From NCBI GenBank assembly GCA_004376695.1, contig SOJB01000070.1:1-13683 (forward strand): a DNA stretch of 13,683 nucleotides. The letters run 5' to 3'. Made by a program: the position numbers and the translations under genes. The notes under the pieces are model-generated. The model had not been told where the DNA came from. It made no database searches and saw only the letters and a list, made by a program, of their open reading frames with translations. Of the stretch, positions 7,636 through 13,498 are shown piece by piece. The stretch's first letter is position 1; each line of letters opens with the position of its first letter. This DNA comes from Dehalococcoidia bacterium. GTDB taxonomy: Bacteria > Chloroflexota > Dehalococcoidia > GIF9 > AB-539-J10.

Positions 7636-7881
7636 TTACTCCTCGTCAGCGGTTCCGCTTTCATTGCCCATCTCCAGAATCTCCTTTGCTTGCTCTGCCA
7701 GAGGCTTGGGCACCATGATTCTTACCTCACCTATTCCATCCACCGTCAGTCCCCAGACCAGACCGGCGCTCTCGTACGCCAGGAGAACCGGTATGCCTTC
7801 GCTCTCCAGCCGTCCCTTGATTATCTGGGCCTCGATTTGCCTGGCAACGCGCACAGTAACCAGTCGCTCTTCTGAAGACAT
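7636..7881 (-). CDS. DUF2007-like small protein (putative signal-transducing)
   Basis: A soluble 81-residue protein resembling the DUF2007 family, often labelled putative signal transducing protein; no biochemical role is established. Seen directly: VTVRVARQIEAQIIKGRLESEGIPV (8-32) matches the family pattern of a strand, then a helix selecting an alternative ligand or subunit, and GEVRIMVPKPLAEQAKEIL (51-69) forms the second strand-helix unit. The acidic tail NESGTADEE looks disordered. I start at the ATG at 7881 because GGAGG sits 8 bases upstream; an in-frame GTG three codons earlier overlaps that site and is rejected. It is the first gene of the DUF2007-lysS-serS cluster and is divergent from speD. 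Confidence 0.75.
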   Translation of the reverse strand: MSSEERLVTVRVARQIEAQIIKGRLESEGIPVLLAYESAGLVWGLTVDGIGEVRIMVPKPLAEQAKEILEMGNESGTADEE

Positions 7882-7889
7882 ACCCCCCA

Positions 7890-7894
7890 CCTCC
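7890..7894 (-). promoter_or_regulatory. Ribosome binding site of the DUF2007 gene
   Basis: GGAGG on the minus strand lies 8 bases before the ATG at 7881. It fixes this start rather than the GTG at 7890. Confidence 0.65.
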
Positions 7895-7922
7895 GTCTAT
7901 TCTAGCAGAAACCCGTTGAGCA

Positions 7923-7951
7923 TTGATAAAAGGGCCAACATTATATAGAAT
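7923..7951 (+). promoter_or_regulatory. Predicted promoter of speD-speE
   Basis: TTGATA (7923-7928) and TAGAAT (7946-7951) are separated by 17 bases, each with five of six consensus bases. Transcription would start near 7958, giving a leader of about 50 bases. The -10 box overlaps the leftward TATAAT on the opposite strand. Confidence 0.6.
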
Positions 7952-7968
7952 TTACGCTGTTGCCCGAA
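7940..7968 (-). promoter_or_regulatory. Possible leftward promoter of DUF2007-lysS-serS
   Basis: On the minus strand a perfect TATAAT (7945-7940) lies about 60 bases before the DUF2007 start. The expected -35 position (TTCGGG, 7968-7963, 17-base spacer) is a poor match, so the assignment rests mainly on the -10 box and on position. Confidence 0.35.
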
Positions 7969-8009
7969 GGCTCCGTCATAAATCTAAGTTCTGAAGGAGG
8001 GAAGGTGAT

Positions 8010-8384
8010 TTGAATGCGCTTGGAAGACATCTGCTACTAGAACTGAAAAGCTGTAATGAGGAGGTGCTCGATGACCCAGATTTCCTCAAAGACTGTCTCA
8101 ATGAAGCTGCCATCCAGAGTGGCGCCACCGTAGTGGGCGAGTCCTTTTATCATTTCTCCCCTTGCGGAGTGAGTGGAGTAGTCAATATCGCTGAATCGCA
8201 TATCGCCATTCACACCTGGCCGGAGTTTCAGTATGCTGCCGTAGACGTCTTCACATGTGGGTGCAGTGTAGACCCTGAAAAGGCTGCCAGATTGATAACA
8301 GAGAGGCTGGGGGCGCAAAGCCATTCCCTGATTGAGCTTCGCAGGGGGCTTATGGAGGATAGCCAGGCCAGGGGCGCAAAATGA
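8010..8384 (+). CDS. speD: S-adenosylmethionine decarboxylase proenzyme (SpeD, class 1B)
   Basis: Decarboxylates S-adenosylmethionine to the aminopropyl donor for polyamine synthesis. It is a self-processing pyruvoyl enzyme: cleavage between E62 and S63 in AESHIAIHTWPE would make S63 the pyruvoyl group. H68 and C83 (FTCG) fall at the same positions as the catalytic residues of the small Thermotoga-type enzyme. At 124 residues it has the normal length of that bacterial/archaeal class. The start is TTG at 8010, preceded by AAGGAGG (7994-8000) at 9 bases and giving the family N-terminus MNALGRHLL; the nearby ATG at 8014 is out of frame. The stop overlaps the speE ATG by 4 bases, so translation of the pair is coupled. 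Confidence 0.95.
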   Translation: MNALGRHLLLELKSCNEEVLDDPDFLKDCLNEAAIQSGATVVGESFYHFSPCGVSGVVNIAESHIAIHTWPEFQYAAVDVFTCGCSVDPEKAARLITERLGAQSHSLIELRRGLMEDSQARGAK

Positions 8385-9307
8385 AGGATAGTGACCCCGA
8401 GAATAGACATAAATGGTTTCGCGACCATCTGACGCCTAGCCTCACTGCGCTGCATGGCATCAGGGAGAGGATATACTCAGGGCGAACCAGGTTTCAATCC
8501 GTAGAGATCATTAACACGGACAGCTTCGGTGTCTGTCTCGTCCTCGACGGCAAGATTCAGTCCAGCGAGGCGGACGAGTTCATCTATCATGAAGCGCTGG
8601 TACACCCCGCTATGCTCACCCATCCCAAGCCGGAAAAGGTCTTCATTGCCGGCGGAGGTGAGGGCGCCACGCTGAGAGAAGTCCTGGCGCATAAGACGGT
8701 GAAGAAAGCTGTCATGGTGGATATCGATGAAGAGGTTGTGAGCATCTGTCGCCGCTTCTTGCCTTCCTGGCACCAGCATGCCTTCGATGACCCCAGGGCA
8801 GAGCTTCATTTTGTCGACGCCAGAGAATACCTGGAGCAATGCAGCGACAGATTCGATGTCATCATCATTGACCTGGTTGACCCTCTAGAGGAGGGACCGG
8901 CACGCCTGCTATACACTAGAGAATTCTACCAAGCGGTCAGGCAAAAGCTAGAGCCTGATGGCATTATGTCAGTGCAGGCCGAATCCGCTGAATGGACGAA
9001 CCTGGACAGCTTCACCGCCATTGCCAATACCCTGAGCAGCGTCTTCTCCATAGCCCGCCCCTATCAAGTCCACGTACCTTCCTTTCTGGGCTTATGGGGC
9101 TTTGTCTCCGCTTCTCAGAGCCTTGACCCTCGTGAATTGACTCCCGCGCAAATCGATACCAGAATTTCAACAAGGATATCGAAAGAGCCAAAATCCTACG
9201 ATGGACTCACCCACCAGGCTGTCTTCACTATCCCCAAGCATATTCGCCAGCAGTTAGCTGCCAGCAGAAGAATCATCACCGATAAAGAACCAATATCTGC
9301 CTACTGA
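8381..9307 (+). CDS. speE: Polyamine aminopropyltransferase (spermidine synthase family)
   Basis: Transfers the aminopropyl group from decarboxylated S-adenosylmethionine to an amine acceptor. The Rossmann methyltransferase-like fold shows the nucleotide-binding GGGEG (91-95), the acidic MVDIDEEV strand end (112-119), DAREYL (146-151), and the active-site stretch IIIDLVDPLEEGPARLLYT (161-179) with D164 the probable catalytic base. An N-terminal beta domain holds VLDGKIQSSEADEFIYHE (54-71). It is 308 residues, normal for the family. The DLVDP..EGPA.LLYT motif differs from the DSSDPIGPA type of classical putrescine-using enzymes. It resembles that of thermospermine synthases and of N1-aminopropylagmatine-forming enzymes, so the acceptor may not be putrescine. 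It is coupled to speD by an ATGA overlap. No arginine decarboxylase or agmatinase gene is in the window. Confidence 0.93.
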   Translation: MKDSDPENRHKWFRDHLTPSLTALHGIRERIYSGRTRFQSVEIINTDSFGVCLVLDGKIQSSEADEFIYHEALVHPAMLTHPKPEKVFIAGGGEGATLREVLAHKTVKKAVMVDIDEEVVSICRRFLPSWHQHAFDDPRAELHFVDAREYLEQCSDRFDVIIIDLVDPLEEGPARLLYTREFYQAVRQKLEPDGIMSVQAESAEWTNLDSFTAIANTLSSVFSIARPYQVHVPSFLGLWGFVSASQSLDPRELTPAQIDTRISTRISKEPKSYDGLTHQAVFTIPKHIRQQLAASRRIITDKEPISAY

Positions 9308-9453
9308 GACACCCGCACAAGTTGTTTCCCTGCCTCATCTACCATCCTTACTGCTCATTTTCCTAGCATCACCCGCAAAGGCACCTGTTCACCCTAATAT
9401 CACTTTCAGGCCATCTCTCTCGGCCATCCCAAGCCCCCTCTCTTCTGTCGTTC

Positions 9454-9485
9454 TGAGCTCCGACCTGTCGGGGCGAGGGAGCTCA
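9454..9485. repeat. Nested palindrome (interspersed repeat candidate)
   Basis: TGAGCTC (9454-9460) and GAGCTCA (9479-9485) are perfect complements enclosing CCGAC (9460-9464) and GTCGG (9467-9471), a nested hairpin. It shares CTGAGCTC and CCTGTCG, in the same order, with the element at 4811-4855. No T-run follows on either strand, so a terminator role is less likely than a repeat. Confidence 0.5.
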
Positions 9486-9641
9486 CCGCCTGTCAAGGTA
9501 GACTCCGCGTAGCAGTCTGGCAGCATCTCGGATACTGCTTCGGCATCATCCGACCGTCTCAGAGTACCCCGCGGCTTTGGTACACCATCTCCGCAATCAC
9601 GGCATATTGAACAGGAAAGCTCAGCAGACTCGCGAATTGAG

Positions 9642-9667
9642 AGGGGCTGGTTTGAAACCCAGCCCCT
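9642..9667. terminator. Bidirectional hairpin between convergent genes
   Basis: AGGGGCTGG (9642-9650) and CCAGCCCCT (9659-9667) form a perfect 9-bp GC-rich stem with an 8-base loop. It lies 40 bases after the protease stop and 335 bases after speE. Neither side has a strong T-run, so it may protect mRNA ends or act as a weak terminator, mainly for the protease gene. Confidence 0.55.
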
Positions 9668-9706
9668 GTTGACGAAGTCTATCCTGCTAGAAGAGTGAGG
9701 CTATGA

Positions 9707-11392
9707 TCATTTCTGCAGTATGGTAAAGCCGCCCATCAGCATCCCACTCTGCCCGTCAGGATTAGTAACTGTAACATCGCGAGGGCCGATCGCTGCCAAG
9801 TTATGCACCCTTATTCGCACCCTCAGTTCGTCAGGACTGATAAAGGTCACCCCCTGGACAATAACCCGTTCCCCGAAATCCACGATCGCTCCATTCTGGA
9901 GGTTTGCCCCGAAGATCGTCACCGTCAGCCGATCTCTTCGTCTGGCACTGTTCGGATGCACACTGTAGACCACGGGCGCGGGTTCAGCCACCACTTCCTC
10001 GAAGCTGGCGGTGATGAAGTAGTTGCCATTCATGATGATCGTGGTCGAGGCGGCATTGACATCGGCGACGGTGCCGGTGTCACCTGTCCAGTTCACAAAC
10101 CGATAGCCAGCAGCTGGCGTGGCTACCAGATCAACCACCGTTCCCTCGTCATAAGTAAAAGCCCCTTCGCCGGGAGTGGTCACCGAACCACCTGTGGTGC
10201 TGGAGATGGTGAGGCCATACTGCTCAGGCGGCGGGGGCGGTTCAATCTCTGCAACTTCTCTTACCGCCAGGTCAGCCCGGACCAATCCATATCCCTGATG
10301 ACTTGAGGGAAGTCCCAAATCCTCGGCTGTTCGTTGCAGGATTGCCCTCATCTCGACATTGCTTAAATCAGGAGCAGCTGCCCAGACTAGGGCAGCGACA
10401 CCGGCCACATGGGGCGAGGCCATCGAAGTACCGCCGTAAGTCCCATATTTGTCGCCCGGCAAGGTGCTCAGAATACTCACCCCCGGAGCCATCAACTCCA
10501 CCGCCGGACCGGTGCTCGAAAAAGATGCCCTCCGGTTGTTAACATCGGAGGCAGCCACGGCAACAACCGAGCTGTATTTGGCCGGATAGATGACATTGTC
10601 CCCCCTGCCTCTTACATTGCCGCTGTTGCCGGCGGCAGCTACCAGGAGATGTCCTGCTGAGTATGCAGCATCGCAGGCGTCCTGGAGTGTCTGCGAATGT
10701 GTTCTGCTGCCCAGGCTCATATTCAGCACGGGAATGCCGTTATTCACTGCCCATTCGATGCCGGCTGCCACCGAAGACGCGCTGCCACTGCCGCTGTCGT
10801 TCAGCACCTTGACGGCGTAGAGCATAACATCAGGAGCAACGCCAACCACGCCCATAGCATTATCCAGAGCAGCTATCGTGCCCGCTACGTGAGTGCCGTG
10901 ACCGCTCCCATCAGCTCCCCAATGAGTGCCGTCAATAGTGTTGGTGCCGCCAACCACGTTAAGGTCTTGATGGTTCTGGTCGATTCCGGTATCAAGCACA
11001 GCGACGTTGATACCGAGCCCTTTCGACTCCACCCAGGTGGCGAATGGATACGTCTCATCGCCAAACACCCGGTCGATTCCCCAGGGCACTACCTGCTCCA
11101 GGGCGTAAACAGGACCATCTAGCTCTACATATACAACTCTCGGGTTCAGAGCCAAAGCGCCGGCAGCTTGAGGAGTCATTCGCGCAGCAACAACATTAAC
11201 TAGAGTGAATTGCCTGTAAATCTCACCGCCGCCGCCGCGCACCAGGGCCTGCTCCGAACCACCGGGCGCCTCGTGAAAACCAATAAGGACATCTATTCTT
11301 TCCGGCGGTGCCGCGGCCAAGCCTGCGGAGCCGAGCAAACCGGCCATCAGCACCAATATGAGCCCGGCAATCAACAATGTCTTAACCTTCAT
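9707..11392 (-). CDS. Secreted subtilisin-like serine protease (S8) with InlB-type repeat and TIG-like domain
   Basis: An exported endopeptidase. An N-terminal signal peptide (about 1-28; MKVK then a hydrophobic core ending GLAAAP) is followed by a probable inhibitor I9-like propeptide (about 33-95). The S8 catalytic domain (about 105-380) shows the Asp block AVLDTGID (D134), the His block GHGTHVAGT (H165), the oxyanion Asn in AAGNSG (N256) and the Ser block GGTSMASPHVAGVAAL (S323), so all catalytic residues are present. A proline linker (385-389) leads to a divergent InlB B-type beta repeat (393-465, with AGYRFVNWTGD) and a C-terminal IPT/TIG-like beta domain (473-558, with GANLQNGAIVDFG). 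These suggest surface attachment or binding outside the cell. AGGAGGTG four bases before the ATG fixes the start. It is a monocistronic gene with its own leader. The substrate is unknown. Confidence 0.93.
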   Translation of the reverse strand: MKVKTLLIAGLILVLMAGLLGSAGLAAAPPERIDVLIGFHEAPGGSEQALVRGGGGEIYRQFTLVNVVAARMTPQAAGALALNPRVVYVELDGPVYALEQVVPWGIDRVFGDETYPFATWVESKGLGINVAVLDTGIDQNHQDLNVVGGTNTIDGTHWGADGSGHGTHVAGTIAALDNAMGVVGVAPDVMLYAVKVLNDSGSGSASSVAAGIEWAVNNGIPVLNMSLGSRTHSQTLQDACDAAYSAGHLLVAAAGNSGNVRGRGDNVIYPAKYSSVVAVAASDVNNRRASFSSTGPAVELMAPGVSILSTLPGDKYGTYGGTSMASPHVAGVAALVWAAAPDLSNVEMRAILQRTAEDLGLPSSHQGYGLVRADLAVREVAEIEPPPPPEQYGLTISSTTGGSVTTPGEGAFTYDEGTVVDLVATPAAGYRFVNWTGDTGTVADVNAASTTIIMNGNYFITASFEEVVAEPAPVVYSVHPNSARRRDRLTVTIFGANLQNGAIVDFGERVIVQGVTFISPDELRVRIRVHNLAAIGPRDVTVTNPDGQSGMLMGGFTILQK

Positions 11393-11396
11393 AGTT

Positions 11397-11404
11397 CACC
11401 TCCT
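11397..11404 (-). promoter_or_regulatory. Strong ribosome site of the protease gene
   Basis: AGGAGGTG on the minus strand ends 4 bases before the ATG at 11392 and closely matches the 16S rRNA tail complement. Confidence 0.7.
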
Positions 11405-11454
11405 GCCTTGCGTAGTTTAATTTTTCCAGAATCCCTATCATGTGCTATATCCTG

Positions 11455-11482
11455 TTACCTTGGTCATATTACCTTGGTCATA
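11455..11482. repeat. Tandem 14-bp repeat TTACCTTGGTCATA
   Basis: Two exact, directly adjacent copies occupy 11455-11468 and 11469-11482. Each contains an imperfect dyad ACC-TT-GGT, and the 14-base period puts the two units on slightly different helix faces. The first copy overlaps the end of one dispersed repeat. Only two copies exist, so this is not a CRISPR array. Confidence 0.75.
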
Positions 11483-11494
11483 GTATTAGTCGCC

Positions 11495-11521
11495 GAAAAA
11501 AGAAAAAACCCTCGCTTTTTC
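11495..11521 (-). terminator. Weak A/U hairpin with U-run in the protease leader
   Basis: Reading the minus strand, GAAAAA (11521-11516) pairs with TTTTTC (11507-11502) across an 8-base loop and is followed by six T (11501-11496). It has the form of an intrinsic terminator but with a weak stem. It could terminate transcripts from upstream or act as a leader attenuator for the protease gene. Confidence 0.3.
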
Positions 11522-11588
11522 AGTACTTCTGCTATATCCTGTTTCAGCTCTTGCCTTGTGGTAGCTTAGTTCCGCATTCTCCACATAT

Positions 11589-11620
11589 ATTGTATCATTA
11601 CGATCCGGAAGCGCTGTCAA
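11589..11620 (-). promoter_or_regulatory. Possible promoter of the protease gene
   Basis: On the minus strand a perfect TTGACA (11620-11615) lies between the phenol-lyase stop and the protease. The best -10-like box, TACAAT (11594-11589), is 20 bases away, longer than ideal; a poorer box, TGATAC, lies at 17. If used, the leader would be about 190 bases and would include all the direct repeats. Confidence 0.45.
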
Positions 11621-11652
11621 GTGCTTGTGCCGCCTGACCGGATATCAGCTTA

Positions 11653-13086
11653 TCAGCCTGTCAGTCTGCCACCGGCAGGCCTAAACCTTGCCTGGAAAAA
11701 CCTGAGTCGTTCGGTCTCGTAAACCATCTTCAGGCCGGAGATTCTCTTCCGCATTCTGTAAAGCCTTATGATGGCTTGTGCCACGAAATCCATATCGGTA
11801 TGAGTATAGCCGCGGCGGGGGATGGCCAGTCTCACCAACTCCAGTCTTGGCTTCCTTTCCTCGCCGGTCGCTGGATCTCTGCCAGAGGAGACCATTCCTC
11901 TCTCCATCCCCCTGATGCCTGACTCCAGATATAGGGCGGCGCTGAGGGCCTGAGACGGATATCGCTCTTGCGGAATGTGGGGAAGAAATCTTCTAGCATC
12001 CAAGAATACGGCGTGGCCGCCAATCGGCACAACAACGGGAACCCTGGCCTGGAGAAGCAGGTGTCCCAAGTATTCAACCTGATTGACTCTGGCGGCAACA
12101 TGTCGATCCTGTACCATTTCATAGATTCCGCGGGCCATCGCCTCCATATCTCGGCCGGCCAGGCCTCCGTACGTGTGAAGACCCTCGAAAACTACTACCA
12201 TCGCCCTAGCTTCGACAAACAGCTTCTTGTCATTACAGGCCAGAAATCCTCCTATATTCACCAGGGCGTCCTTCTTGCCGGACACAGTTACGCCATCAGT
12301 GTAGGAGCAGATCTCTCTGGCAATCTGTCTTACTGACTTCTTCTCATGACCGGTTTCTCTCCGCTGAATGAAGTAGGCATTCTCTACCAATCTGGTGCCG
12401 TCAAGCATAATCGGGATTTCATGTTTGCTACAGAGAGCTCTAAGGGCTGTCAGGTTCTCCATGGAAAAAGGCTGGCCGCCAGCCATGTTAACATTAGCCT
12501 CCAACGACATATAGGGGATCTTCTCGGGACCCACTTCCTGTATCAGCGCTTCCAGTTTCTCCAGGTCAACGTTGCCCTTAAAAGGATGCCAGGATTGCGG
12601 GTCGTGGGCTTCGTCAATGCTGACATCAACCCAGGTAGCTCCCGCCAGCTCCTGGTGCACCCTGCGGGTGGTGAAATACATATTGTTGGGCACAGAATCA
12701 CCGGGCTTGATCAGGATCTGTGACATTATGTGTTCGGCTGCCCTGCCCTGGTGGGTTGGGACAAGATATTTGTAGCCGTAAATCTCGCGCACCGCTTTCT
12801 CCAGATTATAGAAGTTCTTGCTACCGGCATAAGCCTCATCGCCCAACATCATGCCTGCCCACTGGTTGTCGGACATAGCATTGGTTCCGCTATCGGTAAG
12901 AAGATCAATGTAAACCTGGTCTTCTTTGAGCAGAAAGGTATTGTAGCCAGCTTTCTTAATCGCCTCTTCTCTCTTCTGCCTATTATCGGCAATGTCCATC
13001 TGCTCTTTGGATAGGAGTTCAACGACCTTGATTCTGTACGGTGGCGGGATGATTTGAAATCTCTCTTGCTTCACACTCTCATTCAT
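11653..13086 (-). CDS. tpl: Tyrosine phenol-lyase (beta-eliminating PLP lyase)
   Basis: A PLP-dependent lyase predicted to split L-tyrosine into phenol, pyruvate and ammonia. The beta-eliminating lyase signature SGKKDALVNIGGF (269-281) holds the PLP lysine, K272. Numbering runs 15 ahead of the Citrobacter enzyme as I recall it: Y86 (GDEAYAGS), N200, D229 (LDGTR), R419 (carboxylate site). The residues that separate tyrosine phenol-lyase from tryptophanase also match the former: T139 in YFTTR (Thr124; Asp in tryptophanase), R396 in MERG (Arg381; a hydrophobic residue in tryptophanase) and F463 in RFFQARF (Phe448). Length of 477 is slightly long because of N- and C-terminal extensions. The ATG start has a GGGG run just upstream. 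It lies downstream of alanine dehydrogenase on the same strand. Tryptophanase is the main alternative name, but is less likely. Confidence 0.85.
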   Translation of the reverse strand: MNESVKQERFQIIPPPYRIKVVELLSKEQMDIADNRQKREEAIKKAGYNTFLLKEDQVYIDLLTDSGTNAMSDNQWAGMMLGDEAYAGSKNFYNLEKAVREIYGYKYLVPTHQGRAAEHIMSQILIKPGDSVPNNMYFTTRRVHQELAGATWVDVSIDEAHDPQSWHPFKGNVDLEKLEALIQEVGPEKIPYMSLEANVNMAGGQPFSMENLTALRALCSKHEIPIMLDGTRLVENAYFIQRRETGHEKKSVRQIAREICSYTDGVTVSGKKDALVNIGGFLACNDKKLFVEARAMVVVFEGLHTYGGLAGRDMEAMARGIYEMVQDRHVAARVNQVEYLGHLLLQARVPVVVPIGGHAVFLDARRFLPHIPQERYPSQALSAALYLESGIRGMERGMVSSGRDPATGEERKPRLELVRLAIPRRGYTHTDMDFVAQAIIRLYRMRKRISGLKMVYETERLRFFQARFRPAGGRLTG

Positions 13087-13143
13087 GTCCCCAATTTAAC
13101 ACACTGGATGGCTGGCAACAACTCCCTGCCCTGAATCATCCGA

Positions 13144-13254
13144 AAGCTGAGCACCAGAAAGCAATCCGAAGCAGTCTACCTGAGCTTGAATCCGGGTCAA
13201 CCGAAGCGCAGTATCGGTACCAAGTCCCAGAAGCTTACCGAATACATGAAGTGA
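13144..13254 (+). pseudogene. Possible remnant of a transposase/integrase C-terminus
   Basis: A short plus-strand frame ending at TGA 13252-13254 reads YLSLNPGQPKRSIGTKSQKL and then TEYMK. The LNPxxxKRxI pattern resembles the C-terminal tail of some integrase-type (rve) transposases. No catalytic part is present, and no start or inverted repeats were found. This is a weak, memory-based resemblance. Confidence 0.25.
13173..13200 (-). promoter_or_regulatory. Possible promoter of the phenol-lyase gene
   Basis: On the minus strand TTGACC (13200-13195) and TAGACT (13178-13173) are 16 bases apart. This would give a leader of about 80 bases before the ATG at 13086. The -10 box is only a partial match. 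Confidence 0.3.
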
Positions 13255-13377
13255 AAGCGAGATGTCAGGAAGTCGACCCGATGAGCAAGGCACTACCACA
13301 TACGGTTACTTCTCTACCTTACAACAAGTTGACGGTGAGTTAGCGGCTTCAGTGCCCTGCAACACGCGCATCCCACC

Positions 13378-13464
13378 TCACATGAGCGGGCTATACTCCA
13401 GATCCAATGACTCAGCCACCGCCTTATTCGTCAGTTTCCTCAGGAAGGTGTTCACTCCCTTTCT
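13378..13464 (-). pseudogene. Remnant of an alanine dehydrogenase 3' end
   Basis: Reading the minus strand, 28 codons ending in TGA give a peptide that aligns without gaps to the C-terminus of the intact alanine dehydrogenase next door. Both contain KGVN, then TN, VA, SL, LEY and PL at identical spacing; by eye 15 of 28 residues agree. Codon-level divergence is high, so it is an old duplicate or a paralog, not a fresh copy. The frame is closed upstream by a stop (13465-13467), no start or upper part survives, and the remnant begins 35 bases after the intact gene's stop. Confidence 0.6.
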
Positions 13465-13498
13465 TCATGTTAGCCCCTCACCTCTGAGAAGTCGAACT

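Larger units (their letters stand above)
9308..9706. other. Gene-free region between convergent speE and protease genes
   Basis: About 400 bases without a convincing gene. It contains two hairpins (9454-9485 and 9642-9667). The segment around 9440-9560 reads on the minus strand like the short interspersed repeats common between genes in Dehalococcoidia, an impression I could not test. The remainder shows nothing recognisable. Confidence 0.5.
11443..11543. repeat. Dispersed 14-bp direct repeats in the protease leader
   Basis: TGCTATATCCTGTT occurs at 11443-11456 and again at 11530-11543, 87 bases apart in the same orientation. Both copies fall within the likely 5' leader of the protease gene. 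They may be protein-binding sites or parts of an RNA structure. No known operator was recognised. Confidence 0.6.

Noticed and set aside
9642..9667. tRNA-like element at the strong hairpin before 9700
   Set aside because: It is a single 9-bp stem with no cloverleaf, anticodon arm or T-loop consensus around it.
9803..11122. Several plus-strand open frames opposite the protease
   Set aside because: They are shadows of a GC-biased gene with intact subtilisin motifs; none has a good ribosome site or recognisable domain.
11455..11543. CRISPR array
   Set aside because: Only two exact tandem 14-bp units without spacers, plus two copies of another 14-mer; no array periodicity and no cas genes.
11653..13086. 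Naming the lyase tryptophanase
   Set aside because: The positions that are Asp and a hydrophobic residue in tryptophanase are Thr and Arg here, as in tyrosine phenol-lyase.
13096..13299. 67-codon minus-strand frame upstream of tpl
   Set aside because: No ribosome site or recognised pattern, and it lies in a stretch that looks like decayed sequence.
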